From Alteromonadaceae bacterium M269 (GTDB lineage: Bacteria; Pseudomonadota; Gammaproteobacteria; Enterobacterales; Alteromonadaceae): 64,000 bases of DNA. Of this stretch, positions 17,635-27,210 are shown piece by piece; position 1 is the stretch's first letter; the number at the start of each line of letters is the position of its first letter. The notes beneath the pieces are model-generated. The model was not told where the DNA came from. It ran no database searches and saw only the letters and a program-made list of their open reading frames with translations. Location: contig SMNZ01000007.1 in the NCBI GenBank assembly GCA_004353515.1, positions 310,001 to 374,000 of the forward strand, read 5' to 3'. Both the position numbers and the translations under genes were made by a program.

Positions 17635-18669
17635 CTAAGCTTCATCCAAACGAGTTAAAAACGCCAAAGTGCGCTTCAACATTTCTTTATGCATTGGATT
17701 GGGAGATGGGAAACTACATGGCGTCACTTCTTCAAGTTGCGACATATCAAACTGCATTTGCTCAACCTGCTTTTCATTCACCGGTACATCGGCATGACAA
17801 ACGTTCATTTCTAAAGGAATAGCAAATAGGTCGTTAACACCTTTGTTATTTGCCATTAGAGACTCTATGCCAGTAAACAGTGTTGTTTTATCTGCGACTG
17901 AATGCGCCGAAAACAAATAAGTGTTCAATGGTTTAGTTTCCATCAACTCTCTGTTTTCATTAATAATGTTCATCAACATCAGCGCGCCATGCTTCGCAAC
18001 GCCAGGGTATTTGTATCGATTAGGGCCATCTGACTGATAATCACCATCCAACAAACGAGCAACCATACCGATTCCCCAGATACTCAACATGCGCTCTGCC
18101 GAGTCATCTAATTGCATCGCACCAGAATACAACATCAACCCTTCTAGCTTTGGATTATCATGTGACATAAGGTAATTAAGCGCTAACGCTCCGCCAGTTG
18201 AGAAGCCACCAATCACTAACCTGTCGCTGAACTCTGGTGCAATACGCATGATATTCTGTACGTGAAGTTTCCAGCGCTCAGACAGCTCTGTGTCTTCCAT
18301 ATCTGTATCGGCATCTTTCAAGCCGTGACCAGGCACCAAGGCAACAATCACGTTATAACCTGCGTTATGTATGGTCTCTGCAATACTTTTAAAGAAGAAA
18401 GGAGAATCACTCAGTCCATGAAACAAAACCACAACCTTATCGGTCATTTTTCCATGATGAAGGATAAATGGAGCATTGCCTGCATTCCTTAGCATAGGAG
18501 AGCAAACGCGGTACTCACCGGTTTTCACAATTTCGCACTTTGATGTTTGTCCCAATTCATCAGCATATAGCTGATTGAATTGCTCCAAACCCGACGCTAT
18601 GGTCTGCGCGTTAACGGAAACTGAACACAACGCAACAATCGCAAGGCATAAGCTAGTAAATCGTTTCAT
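17635..18669 (-). CDS. Exported alpha/beta hydrolase
   Basis: 344 residues with a signal peptide (MKRFTSLCLAIVALCSVSVNAQ, cleavage about 21). Alpha/beta-hydrolase marks: VVLFHGLSDSPFFFKSIAE (oxyanion region), the nucleophile elbow GGFSTGGALALNYL (Ser near residue 155) and a mid-domain 'LMLYSGAMQL'. The substrate is unknown; monoacylglycerol lipase-like or esterase activity is possible. It is transcribed in the same direction as betB with a gap of about 25 bases, so it may lead the betaine operon, perhaps releasing choline from an ester. That link is speculation from position only. Confidence 0.7.
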   Translation of the reverse strand: MKRFTSLCLAIVALCSVSVNAQTIASGLEQFNQLYADELGQTSKCEIVKTGEYRVCSPMLRNAGNAPFILHHGKMTDKVVVLFHGLSDSPFFFKSIAETIHNAGYNVIVALVPGHGLKDADTDMEDTELSERWKLHVQNIMRIAPEFSDRLVIGGFSTGGALALNYLMSHDNPKLEGLMLYSGAMQLDDSAERMLSIWGIGMVARLLDGDYQSDGPNRYKYPGVAKHGALMLMNIINENRELMETKPLNTYLFSAHSVADKTTLFTGIESLMANNKGVNDLFAIPLEMNVCHADVPVNEKQVEQMQFDMSQLEEVTPCSFPSPNPMHKEMLKRTLAFLTRLDEA

Positions 18670-18726
18670 ACAAAGATAGAGTCCTTATTTATATTTACCA
18701 CTGAGAATATCAGATACTGAGGCATT

Positions 18727-19233
18727 ATGACGAAAATAACCCAACGAATATTTGTACTGGCATGGCTTAGCTTATTTTCAAGCCTCGTTTTAGCTCAACA
18801 AGCTGAAACATCAGCACCTGAAGTCATGGATCAACAACAACTGGAAAGTATCGTACGAGATTTTGCCGATAATGCCAAAGGCGGTGGTGGTGTCGTCGAA
18901 TTCGTGTATAACAACGTGCCCATGGCAATGCTCTCAAATGCAGAATTTGATCGCATGCGTATCGTCGCGCCGATCATTCGCTACCAGGAGCTTTCTCGCC
19001 CGGAAATTGATGCTGCTTTGGCGGCTAATTACCACAGAGCTTTAGATGCACGCTATGCCTTGAGTGATGGCGTTTTATACTCGGTTTATATCCACCCTCT
19101 TTCCAGTATGAACGAAGTCCAGCTCCGTTCGGCCATATTCCAAGTATCAAACTTAGCGCTATCTTTTGGTGACCAATTCTCAAGTGGTGTGTTGGATTTT
19201 GGTGCAGCTCAGAACCAAAACCCACAAAACTAA
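18727..19233 (+). CDS. Small exported protein, possibly YbjN-like, unknown
   Basis: 168 residues with a signal peptide (IFVLAWLSLFSSLVLAQQ, cleavage about 23). The mature domain has an alternating pattern (EIDAALAANYHRALDARYALSDGVLYSVYIHPLSSMNEVQLRSAIFQVSNLALSFG) that reminds me of YbjN/type III chaperone-like alpha-beta folds, which are small peptide-binding domains. This is a tentative resemblance. It is divergent from the alpha/beta hydrolase with 57 bases between starts, so the two share a promoter region. Confidence 0.6.
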   Translation: MTKITQRIFVLAWLSLFSSLVLAQQAETSAPEVMDQQQLESIVRDFADNAKGGGGVVEFVYNNVPMAMLSNAEFDRMRIVAPIIRYQELSRPEIDAALAANYHRALDARYALSDGVLYSVYIHPLSSMNEVQLRSAIFQVSNLALSFGDQFSSGVLDFGAAQNQNPQN

Positions 19234-19248
19234 AGTATTGCCTTCTGC

Positions 19249-19317
19249 TATATACCCAACATCATTGAAAATAACTAACTGCGACAAACGAGTGTTTTTA
19301 AGGATGAAGGGTATATA
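19249..19317. repeat. MITE-like inverted repeat, about 69 bp
   Basis: TATATACCC-AA-CATC at the left is mirrored by GATG-AA-GGGTATATA at the right, 13 of 15 positions paired. It sits in the 319-base gap before the YbaN-type gene. The remainder of that gap, to 19552, holds nothing I recognise. Confidence 0.45.
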
Positions 19318-19552
19318 CCCATGCTACCTCGAGACACTAGGTTTCAGCTGGAGAAAAAAATGATTGATGCTGCGTTGCACTGATTTGAAAGGTGGCCACA
19401 TTCCTGCATCAGTGCGCCTTGTATTGAAAGCACTGCGATAGCTCTGAAATTAGGGTCTTGAGGTAGTATGGGTATAATAGTCATGGACTTATAATGAATA
19501 TATGACTACGCTTTCAATAACATAGCTTCTTTTACTGGGCCCAAACTAACAC

Positions 19553-19933
19553 ATGATCTTATATCGCTTTTTAGGCTATTTTTTTGTCGCTCTAGGCGGT
19601 ATTGGTGTTGTGCTTCCCTTACTCCCAACAACGCCCTTTATTTTGGTTGCAGCGGGTTGCTTTGCACGCTCCTCCCCTCGTTGCCATCAATGGTTGCTTA
19701 ACAATAAAGTCTTTGGACCAATGATTGTCGACTGGCAAGAACATCAATGCATCTCCGCAAAAACAAAAGTTGTCGCGGTCAGTAGTATGATTGTCTTTGG
19801 TGGATATTCGGTATTTTTCGCCATGCCTACGCTGACGTTTAAGATTATCGGGGCACTTCTTGTGTTAACAGGATTAGTATCTGTGCTAAGACTCAAAACC
19901 TGTACAGGCTGCCGCCAAGCAGAAGCTAGTTAG
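19553..19933 (+). CDS. ybaN: YbaN-family (DUF454) inner-membrane protein
   Basis: 126 residues with the family's opening RFLGYFFVALGGIGVVLPLLPTTPFILVAAGCFARSSPRCHQWLL, then two more hydrophobic segments (about 72-90 and 95-113) and a C-terminal CTGCRQAE. The 'PLLPTTPF-hydrophobic-CFARSSPR' block is diagnostic of YbaN/DUF454. Its biochemical role is unknown. It stands alone and converges on the diguanylate cyclase gene, 7 bases from its stop. Confidence 0.85.
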   Translation: MILYRFLGYFFVALGGIGVVLPLLPTTPFILVAAGCFARSSPRCHQWLLNNKVFGPMIVDWQEHQCISAKTKVVAVSSMIVFGGYSVFFAMPTLTFKIIGALLVLTGLVSVLRLKTCTGCRQAEAS

Positions 19934-19940
19934 ACTGGAC

Positions 19941-20903
19941 TCAGGCTACGTTGCAACGCTTTTGACCATACATTAGCAAGTCACTTTCTATAAGTAACTC
20001 GCTGATCCCTTTCTCATTAGAAGGTTCTATATCGACAACACCATAACAAAAAGAAAGCGCGTAACGTTTATCATTTTGTTGATTGAATTGAGCAAGAGAG
20101 TTTTCTAGCACTTGAACTTTTTCAAGTACATCATCCCTGTTTGCGTCATCCATCAGCACGACAAATTCATCGCCACCAATTCTGGCAAATAACCCAGAAT
20201 CATCAAAAGTTTCTTTAAGAGATTGAGCAAAAGCAGCTAAGGCTTTATCTCCTTCATGTCGACCGAACTCTTGGTTGATAAGCTTAAACTGATCAAGATC
20301 TAACGTAAGCAGTGAAGAGCGTTTGCCATAGGTTTGGCATGCATTGAGATTTCTTTCAGCTAGCACTAAAAAGCCAGCTTTGTTTGTCATATTGGTTAGG
20401 TAATCTGTTGAGGCTACCTGAAAGGTGGCGAACTCTTGTTCAATCATTGATGTTAGGTCTTTGAGAATGTCCTTCTCTTCTTTCGATAACTGCCTAGGTA
20501 CACGATCAATTAAGCACAGCGTTCCTAATTTCAACCCCGCAAGAGAGTATATCGGACACCCTGCGTAAAAACGTATATGAGGCTCTCCAGTCACCAATGG
20601 GTTATCAGCAAACCTGGGATCCTCTTCTGCATCCTGAACTTCAAATATTTCATCACCCAAAATTGTGTGACCACAAAATGAAATATCTCTTGGTGTTTCC
20701 AATGCCTCTAAACCAACCCGCGATTTAAACCATTGCCTATCAGAATCTACCAAGCTTACCAGAACGATAGGCACGTCGAATAAACGCTTAGCCATACGCG
20801 TCACTCGATCAAATCGATCTTCTGATTGAGTATCTAAAACACTCAATGATTTAAGAACACTAACGCGTGCTAATTCGTCAGTGGGAAACTCAGGGGCAAC
20901 CAA
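19941..20903 (-). CDS. GAF-GGDEF diguanylate cyclase
   Basis: 320 residues with no membrane segment. A GAF domain covers about 25-160 (FDVPIVLVSLVDSDRQWFKSRVGL, FCGHTILGDEIFEVQDAEEDPRF, FYAGCPI, GTLCLIDR). A GGDEF domain covers about 165-318 with the active motif GGDEF at 243-247 and the substrate-binding LDLDQFKLIN-EFGRHEGDKAL. It should make cyclic di-GMP in the cytoplasm under control of the GAF ligand or redox state. The five residues before GGDEF do not fit the RxxD inhibitory site, so product inhibition may be absent. The gene is monocistronic. Confidence 0.9.
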   Translation of the reverse strand: MVAPEFPTDELARVSVLKSLSVLDTQSEDRFDRVTRMAKRLFDVPIVLVSLVDSDRQWFKSRVGLEALETPRDISFCGHTILGDEIFEVQDAEEDPRFADNPLVTGEPHIRFYAGCPIYSLAGLKLGTLCLIDRVPRQLSKEEKDILKDLTSMIEQEFATFQVASTDYLTNMTNKAGFLVLAERNLNACQTYGKRSSLLTLDLDQFKLINQEFGRHEGDKALAAFAQSLKETFDDSGLFARIGGDEFVVLMDDANRDDVLEKVQVLENSLAQFNQQNDKRYALSFCYGVVDIEPSNEKGISELLIESDLLMYGQKRCNVA

Positions 20904-21036
20904 AGAAAAAACCTTTTAAGCTTATGTGTCAAAAAGAACACGAATACTAGCCTAGCTGTTAGAGAATCGTGATTAACAATTAGTCTCATATAATCTAGCT
21001 ATATAGGTATTAGCTGCAACAAAGCAAATAGTTATA

Positions 21037-21132
21037 TACCCAAAGCCCGACTAAGATCATTAATAAACCTATATAAAACAATAGCTAATATAAATTTAGC
21101 TAGTCTTAATCATTATTAATTGGCATTGGGTA
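21037..21132. repeat. MITE-like palindromic element, about 96 bp
   Basis: Ends TACCCAAAGCC (21037-21047) and GGCATTGGGTA (21122-21132) are inverted with one mismatch. Inner parts also pair (GACTAAGATCATTAATAA with TTAATCATTATTAATT-like sequence; TAGCTAA with TTAGCTA at the centre). The element sits in the 315-base gap between the GGDEF gene and the DUF58 gene. The rest of that gap shows no ORF. Confidence 0.5.
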
Positions 21133-21218
21133 AAAGTCGATATACTGCATGCATCCATTTCACTAACTCCCTTTCTAATTTGTAACAAATTTATACCGAC
21201 CGATAAGCTGATGGTGTT

Positions 21219-22556
21219 TTATAGCAATCCAGCTTTTTTAACACTTAAGTAGGTATTAATGACGTTTGAGGTCAGCTCCTGCGACGGTGCATTGAGGCAA
21301 ATAACACCCTGCTTTTTGAGCTTCTGGAAATTTCGTTCTATTGACTGATGCAGAGTTTGTGCAGAGCCAAACATTAGCGCTTGCTCAAAGGTATCGACAT
21401 CTTTATTAGATACTGATTGATACACAGGTTCTGCGATACTGATGACAGCAACTAGATGCTTTTTCTGCAATAAACGAACAGCACTCAATAGGTCAGAAAA
21501 ATCTTCATCACGCAAACAACTCACCAGCAAAATAAGAGCCCGCTTTGGCTGCCGTTGAAGAAGATCTTGTGCCGCTTGCAAGTAGTCGCTGGCAATTTTC
21601 TCAGGATACAAATCGTAAAAGTGATGCAGTATTCGACCGACACTTTGCACACCTTTCATTTGCCCTAGCCAACGAGTTTCACTTCCGAAGCTTTGCAAAC
21701 TCAGGTTGTCGCCATTTTTAAGCGCTGTGTGTGACAATAAAATCAGCGAGTTCAAGGCATGGTCGAAGTAACTCAACTCGTCATCGTGTACTCGCATCCT
21801 TCTGCCGGCATCCAACATAATGATGACATGTTGATTTTTCTCTTCCTGGAACTCTTTAGAAATCAATTTATTAAACCGGCTGGTCGCACGCCAGTCGATT
21901 TGTTTTAAGCTTTCACCTTCACGGTATTCCCTGAGCTGTCGAAAATCCATGCCCGAGCCACGTAAGTTAAACTTCTTTAAACCAGCTTGTTCGAGGTTAA
22001 CACTACCGTTTAGTCCGGCCATGTCAGTAATTGCATTAAAATTAGGGTAAACCTTCACTTCTGTGAGATGTTCGTAGTGCCAATTAAACTGCCAATACCC
22101 AAGTAAAGACACCAGTCTCAATTCAGTTATTTGTATTGACGCAGCACCTCTTTTTTTGGGTGTAACTAAATAGGATGTATCTACCACTTCACCAGGTTGC
22201 AAGGTTTTAGCAATAGGTTGATGACGGGCGCGCCAATATCCAGGGATATGCTCTGAAAGCTCTATCTCATAACTGGTGTTACCATCATTGGCCACGCTGA
22301 GTTTGACTTCTTGCTCGACATTGACGGACAAGTTAGTTGGCATCGAACGATGAAGTCGTAAATAAGGCTCTCGACGACTTCTCACCCAGTCAATTAATAT
22401 CACTAGTGCTAACCAAGCTGCCACAACTAACGGTAGGAAATGTAGCTCCAATGTATCTGAATAGATTGCCAATGCAGGTATTACCAAACTAAAAACACAT
22501 AAAGCACCTAAATGCTTTAGGAGTTTTATGCTTGGTCGAAATCCGGCTCTAATCAT
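21219..22556 (-). CDS. DUF58 domain protein
   Basis: 445 residues with two N-terminal membrane helices (about 14-30 and 36-52), a beta-rich segment, then the DUF58 signature GSGMDFRQLREYREGESLKQIDWRATSRFNKLISKEF at about 205-240 and a von Willebrand A-like C-terminal part with IIMLDAGRRM. DUF58 proteins pair with MoxR AAA ATPases, thought to act as chaperones for envelope or cofactor assembly. It overlaps the MoxR gene by 4 bases and is the last gene of the six-gene cluster. Confidence 0.88.
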   Translation of the reverse strand: MIRAGFRPSIKLLKHLGALCVFSLVIPALAIYSDTLELHFLPLVVAAWLALVILIDWVRSRREPYLRLHRSMPTNLSVNVEQEVKLSVANDGNTSYEIELSEHIPGYWRARHQPIAKTLQPGEVVDTSYLVTPKKRGAASIQITELRLVSLLGYWQFNWHYEHLTEVKVYPNFNAITDMAGLNGSVNLEQAGLKKFNLRGSGMDFRQLREYREGESLKQIDWRATSRFNKLISKEFQEEKNQHVIIMLDAGRRMRVHDDELSYFDHALNSLILLSHTALKNGDNLSLQSFGSETRWLGQMKGVQSVGRILHHFYDLYPEKIASDYLQAAQDLLQRQPKRALILLVSCLRDEDFSDLLSAVRLLQKKHLVAVISIAEPVYQSVSNKDVDTFEQALMFGSAQTLHQSIERNFQKLKKQGVICLNAPSQELTSNVINTYLSVKKAGLL

Positions 22557-23530
22557 TGTCTTGGTGCAGGCACTTTTTCAATAATAGCCGACAATACCTG
22601 TTCATTTGTCACACCTGATATTTCTTGGTCGGCAGATAAAATAATTCTGTGGCGCAACACTGGGAGTACCATAGCTTTCACATGGTCTGGCATAACAAAA
22701 CCATGTCCCTCCAGCAATGCTTTGACTTTAGCTGCTTGAATAAGAGCAATGCTCGCTCTCACCCCGGCACCATGCACTATGCCTTGCCATTCTCTTGAAG
22801 TTCTAACAATGTTTACGGCATATTCAACTAGCCGTTCATCAACCAAAACTTTGGTTGCCGCTTCTTTCAACGCCAACACATCTTCCAGCGAGACAACAGC
22901 TGGTAATGAGTGATTGAATTGGCTCTGACCGCTTTGTGTTACCGCTAGGGTCAATTGAACCTCTGCATCAGTATCAGGATAATCAACCTGCACCTTCATC
23001 ATAAAGCGATCTAATTCGGCTTCTGGCAGCGGATAAGTTCCCTCATTATCGATGGGGTTTTGCGTCGCAAGAACCATGAAGGGGTTGTCGAGCGGATAGC
23101 TGTTACCGTCTATGGTAATTTGATGTTCTTGCATAACCTCTAACAAGGCCGCTTGAGTTTTCGCTGGCGCTCGGTTGATTTCATCAGCAAGCAGTAGGTG
23201 CGTAAAAGCAGGGCCTTTTCTAACTTCAAATTCACTGGTTGCCATATTAAGCATGGAGTGACCGGTAACATCAGCTGGCATCAAATCAGGTGTAAACTGA
23301 ACCCTTTTGTAATCAAGGGCAATACTTTGCGCTAAAGCTCGAATAAGAAGCGTCTTACCCAGCCCTGGAACACCTTCGAGTAAAACATGGCCTCCAGCCA
23401 AAAAAGCGACAATCACTTGTTCTAGAACATCGTCTTGCCCTACTAGCACTCGACTAACATTTGCCTTTAACTCGGCAATTTTAGTGCGTGATTGCTCTAA
23501 TGTTTCGTTATCTAATACATTGTCACTCAT
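22553..23530 (-). CDS. MoxR-family AAA+ ATPase
   Basis: 325 residues from the ATG at 23530, which overlaps the DUF4350 stop as ATGA and has AGGAAG about 6-8 bases upstream. A longer frame from 23566 is unlikely. Walker A GVPGLGKT (about 53-60), Walker B LLLADEINRAP, sensor 1 VLATQNPIDNEGTYPLPEAELDRFMMK and the lid region 'GVRASIALIQAAKVKALLEG' identify MoxR. It likely works with the adjacent DUF58 protein to fold or activate envelope proteins. Genes on both sides overlap by 4 bases, indicating translational coupling. Confidence 0.93.
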   Translation of the reverse strand: MSDNVLDNETLEQSRTKIAELKANVSRVLVGQDDVLEQVIVAFLAGGHVLLEGVPGLGKTLLIRALAQSIALDYKRVQFTPDLMPADVTGHSMLNMATSEFEVRKGPAFTHLLLADEINRAPAKTQAALLEVMQEHQITIDGNSYPLDNPFMVLATQNPIDNEGTYPLPEAELDRFMMKVQVDYPDTDAEVQLTLAVTQSGQSQFNHSLPAVVSLEDVLALKEAATKVLVDERLVEYAVNIVRTSREWQGIVHGAGVRASIALIQAAKVKALLEGHGFVMPDHVKAMVLPVLRHRIILSADQEISGVTNEQVLSAIIEKVPAPRQ

Positions 23531-24735
23531 AACATCTTCCTGAGTTGTTGTAGCCCTTTCATACATTGCGTGAATTGAGCCTGATTAAGCTTGCCCTGAC
23601 CGTATAGAATCAGCTCTACTGCGTCGGTCTGCATACCAGAGAGTTCTGAAACTAACGTTATAACTTTCTTTTGTTCTGCGTTCTTGGTACTGGGCCATTT
23701 TTGATTAATCTTTAAGAATATGGCTCCGCGTACATCAGTTATCATCTGTTCTTGCTTGTCGTTCTCCCAATAGTAGTCACCGGCAACCCTTATATGGTCG
23801 GAGAAACGCGTTTGTTCTTCTTCATCTGTTTTGATAACACCACCAAAACGCTTACTTAAATACCAAATACACAAGCAAATAAATAAACCAAAGAAAACGA
23901 CAAAAGCCGGTGAATAATCACGTAATAAAAGTGTCCAGTGAGGAAGCTCTTTTGGATTGACGATGTAGACCTTATCTGAGTTTTCTAATAACCCAATCAT
24001 CAAGATGGCATTGTCATAATCATCAATTTGATAATTGTCCCAAATATAGGTCTCGGTCATTAACGTAATTAGCCCCTCACCGTGATCAATTTGGACGAAA
24101 ACACTGCCGTCGTCATTACCCGCAGTGTAAGAAACATTACTGTCGTCGAGGACATAGATCCGATAATCAGTTTCTAATGAAACCTCTATTGGGTGAGAAG
24201 AAGGATCTGTCATATAAGTTAGTTCTACATCGGGTTCACCATCATTGATTTCCATGTTTGCCGTACCTTCAGGAACCACAACATCAAGCTCTTCATCTTC
24301 TTCCAATTCAAGCCATTCGATACCAACACCCAACTCGTTCAATAACTCATTACCTCGATGAGAGCCGGTATCTTGGCTAAAGCTATTCATCGATACCACA
24401 AGAAATCCGCCGTCCTCTACCCATTGCAGCAATCGTTTCGCTAAAGTTTTAGGAATCGCAGCTTCGGCATCAGTAAGCAGAATGCTGTCATCAATAGTGG
24501 GAGTTACTGAGTTCGTGTTACTTGAAAATAGCCTGCGATAATCTTCTTCGATGACAACCGAAATATCGATTCGCTCAAGCAAGGATTGCATTGCCAAGTA
24601 TTCATTTTTACGAACTTCAGGATTGGTGGATGACTCTCGTTCAGCTTCAAACACCTCTATACTCATGACGATATAAGTTGTGATGACAAGCAGCAACAAA
24701 CCGAGTAATAGCCGAACAGTGGGTTGTCGATTCAT
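23527..24735 (-). CDS. DUF4350 membrane protein
   Basis: 402 residues. One N-terminal helix (about 7-25) precedes a periplasmic domain with SILLTDAEAAIPKTLAKRLLQWVEDGGFLVVS, the GATase1-like DUF4350 core. A second helix (about 268-288, FVVFFGLFICLCIWYLSKRFG) leads to a cytoplasmic tail. DUF4350 is commonly encoded beside MoxR and DUF4129-type genes. An 'YIVMSIEVFEAERESSTNPEVRKNEYLAMQSLLE' opening is also typical. Overlaps of 4 bases with both neighbours indicate one operon. Molecular role unknown. Confidence 0.82.
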   Translation of the reverse strand: MNRQPTVRLLLGLLLLVITTYIVMSIEVFEAERESSTNPEVRKNEYLAMQSLLERIDISVVIEEDYRRLFSSNTNSVTPTIDDSILLTDAEAAIPKTLAKRLLQWVEDGGFLVVSMNSFSQDTGSHRGNELLNELGVGIEWLELEEDEELDVVVPEGTANMEINDGEPDVELTYMTDPSSHPIEVSLETDYRIYVLDDSNVSYTAGNDDGSVFVQIDHGEGLITLMTETYIWDNYQIDDYDNAILMIGLLENSDKVYIVNPKELPHWTLLLRDYSPAFVVFFGLFICLCIWYLSKRFGGVIKTDEEEQTRFSDHIRVAGDYYWENDKQEQMITDVRGAIFLKINQKWPSTKNAEQKKVITLVSELSGMQTDAVELILYGQGKLNQAQFTQCMKGLQQLRKML

Positions 24736-26270
24736 ATGCTCTCACCCCTAGCTACTTTTCCGAATAAGCCTTGCCATAGCTCAACGAGATGTTGCATTTG
24801 TTCACTGGCAGGCCACTGGTGAGCCCAGGCCAATTTCACCCAAGTATCAATCAGTTGCCCCATAAACTGACTCGACTCGCTATCAGCCTCTTCAGTTATA
24901 CAGGCCAGACATTCTGACTCCGTCATCGATTCCTTTAAAGGTAAAGCATATTTCTGGTGTAACTGAATTAAGCTACTTACGAGCAACAGCGACAAGGCTT
25001 GTCGGTAAGCGCTCTCTTGGAGCAATTTTTCAAGCTCGTCTGGAATATTTCTAGGTAGCGTCGATTTCTTATAACTACGACTAAAAGAAGGCAGATCCAC
25101 TTTATCTCTTTTGGGTAAGCGATAATTTAAAAGTCGACTAATATGCTCTCGACTTAACCAAAGTATTGCCCCAAGCAACAGTGTAAATACGACCCATAGG
25201 ATAACTTCCGAAAACTTGGCCAACATGGCAAAGAAGGCCAGCCAGCCAGACATATCCGGCTTTTCTTTATCTTTGTCTTCTTCAAATTCCCATTTCCATC
25301 CGGTCCAACGCCAATCTTTGTAAGTCTCTTTTTCGCTGAAAGGAGGGCTATTAAAAACATCTTGGAGCGCTTCATTTATTTCCGTGTGTCTCGCAGGAGT
25401 TTCTTCTTCCTCCTCACTAGGAGTGTCATTTTCCTCAATAACGTCTGCGCTTTGCTCTTCTTGTAAGCTCAGTGCTTTTGTATCGGGTGTCGTAAACCCT
25501 AAAAAGCACAGAACCAACAGCGCCACGACACCTTGTTTTTTATCCGATGCCGCTTGCTTCATTTTCTTGAAGTTGAGTTCAATGTCCCACCCTTCCAGCA
25601 ATATACGACGATTCAGATAAGCGGCAAACGAACCACCAACATACAAAGGCGCTACAGCAACCATGGCAATGTACCAAAGCGTGTTATACCAAAGAGCATA
25701 ATCCGTCATTAAAGTACCAAACTCATCAAAGAGATTAAGTTCTACAGTCTCGGGCAATAGCATATTTATCATTGCCACCAATCCTAAGATAATGAAGAAC
25801 TCCCAGTGCGCACATATGACCGTCCACCAACCAGTGTTGTTGTCATTAGTTTGATGCAGCACTCGCAAGCGTGACGCCCGCCTTTCACCAGTCAGTCCTT
25901 CTAGCTGCGCAACAGGAACATTAAACGCACGACTTGGGGACAACCGTAACCAAGTAATACTCGCTAACCAAAGCGGTTTGATTTGTGAAGGCCAGGCTTT
26001 GAGCGTTTCAGATATAGTCACTCTTTGCCCAAAAACCTCTCGACTATAGATATACAGCAAACCTCTTTCAAACCAAGGTTTGAGCAGCCAAAGCAGAAAC
26101 ATGCCATATTCAGTACTAATAAAGTTTAGGGCAATAAAGAACGGCAGTGTCACCAGCAACATAAAGCCATAAAGGGGTTTCCACCACCTGAATGCCATAC
26201 GGCAACCTAAATCAAAAGCCTTCCAACTATTTCGAGGCTGGGTGGATATTGCTAGCTGATCAATGTGCAT
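24732..26270 (-). CDS. Multi-pass membrane protein with DUF4129-like C-terminus
   Basis: 512 residues from the ATG at 26270, which overlaps the previous stop by 11 bases; a frame from 26324 would overlap by 65. The N-terminal half has about five membrane helices, then an acidic periplasmic loop (EEQSADVIEENDTPSEEEEETPARH), a helix (about 340-360) and a cytoplasmic C-terminal helical domain (RNIPDELEKLLQESAYRQALSLLLVSSLIQLHQKY) resembling DUF4129. Such proteins are standard partners in MoxR/DUF58 clusters. Function unknown. It is the fourth gene back from the end of the cluster and is tightly coupled to both neighbours. Confidence 0.65.
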   Translation of the reverse strand: MHIDQLAISTQPRNSWKAFDLGCRMAFRWWKPLYGFMLLVTLPFFIALNFISTEYGMFLLWLLKPWFERGLLYIYSREVFGQRVTISETLKAWPSQIKPLWLASITWLRLSPSRAFNVPVAQLEGLTGERRASRLRVLHQTNDNNTGWWTVICAHWEFFIILGLVAMINMLLPETVELNLFDEFGTLMTDYALWYNTLWYIAMVAVAPLYVGGSFAAYLNRRILLEGWDIELNFKKMKQAASDKKQGVVALLVLCFLGFTTPDTKALSLQEEQSADVIEENDTPSEEEEETPARHTEINEALQDVFNSPPFSEKETYKDWRWTGWKWEFEEDKDKEKPDMSGWLAFFAMLAKFSEVILWVVFTLLLGAILWLSREHISRLLNYRLPKRDKVDLPSFSRSYKKSTLPRNIPDELEKLLQESAYRQALSLLLVSSLIQLHQKYALPLKESMTESECLACITEEADSESSQFMGQLIDTWVKLAWAHQWPASEQMQHLVELWQGLFGKVARGESI

Positions 26271-27210
26271 TCTTAGCTCGCTTAAAGGTATAAACAAGAA
26301 CACATAACCAACAAATAGCGCCAACCGTATATTTCACAGCATTAGGGATTGTTTGGCTTGAGGACCAGAATGCCTCAACAAAAGCCGCAATCACTAACAA
26401 CAAGAAGGCACCAAAAACAACGGGAACGACACGTTTGCCTGTTTGCTTGAGTGCGTCTGCCCTCGTCAGTTCTCCAGGTGCCATTAAACGATACCCCATC
26501 ACAAATCCTGCGGCTGCCGACAATACGATCGCCGTGAGCTCAAACGAACCATGAGTGACCACAAAAGAGAAGAAGGTCGAGCCATATCCAACGTTAACGA
26601 TATGCCCACTGATCGTGCCGATGTACATGGCATTGAAAAATAATATATAGAGCGCACCAAACCCCAAGAGTAAACCGCCAACAAAAGATCTAAATGCAAT
26701 TGAGATATTGTTGAGTATGTAGTGACCAAACATCAAGAAGTCACTATCAGACGCCCTTTCTTCTTTAAAACGTTCAGAAGAGGGGTCATACATTTCCTCA
26801 ATGCCTACTACTTGAGAATTAGGTATGACATGACGAATAAAGTCGGGCTCGTAAATAGTCAAGACAAATGCAATTAAGCCCACACCGTAAAACAGCGCAT
26901 GCGCCCATATGATTGCTATGCGCATCTCAGTCAAATGCCGAGGAAATACATCCTTAATAAAATGCAGGAACGGAGATACTACTCGATTTGTTGGTTTGTA
27001 GAGTTGCTGTTGTCCGCGCAGTAGGAGTTCATTCAAATGACTGATAACTGCCGGACTGTAGTGACGGCTTTTAGCAATGGCTAGGTCATGGCTCAACTGC
27101 CGTAACATTTTTGGCAAATCATGTTGTCGCGCTAACTCTTTATCTTCTAACACCCTTTCGAATAAGACCCAGTCAGCCTCTTTCTGTTTAGCGAAATCAA
27201 ACTGCTTCAT
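26260..27210 (-). CDS. SpoIIM-like (DUF95) membrane protein
   Basis: 316 residues. A cytoplasmic N-terminus (FAKQKEADWVLFERVLEDKELARQHDLPKMLRQLSHDLAIAKSR) is followed by about five membrane helices, with the family segment SIAFRSFVGGLLLGFGALYILFFNAMYIGTISGHI and VTHGSFELTAIVLSAAAGFVMGYRL. This is the stage II sporulation protein M fold, common in non-sporulating proteobacteria next to RDD and MoxR genes. Overlap of 4 bases with the RDD gene start region shows translational coupling. It probably acts in envelope or membrane assembly with the rest of this cluster. Confidence 0.88.
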   Translation of the reverse strand: MKQFDFAKQKEADWVLFERVLEDKELARQHDLPKMLRQLSHDLAIAKSRHYSPAVISHLNELLLRGQQQLYKPTNRVVSPFLHFIKDVFPRHLTEMRIAIIWAHALFYGVGLIAFVLTIYEPDFIRHVIPNSQVVGIEEMYDPSSERFKEERASDSDFLMFGHYILNNISIAFRSFVGGLLLGFGALYILFFNAMYIGTISGHIVNVGYGSTFFSFVVTHGSFELTAIVLSAAAGFVMGYRLMAPGELTRADALKQTGKRVVPVVFGAFLLLVIAAFVEAFWSSSQTIPNAVKYTVGAICWLCVLVYTFKRAKNAH

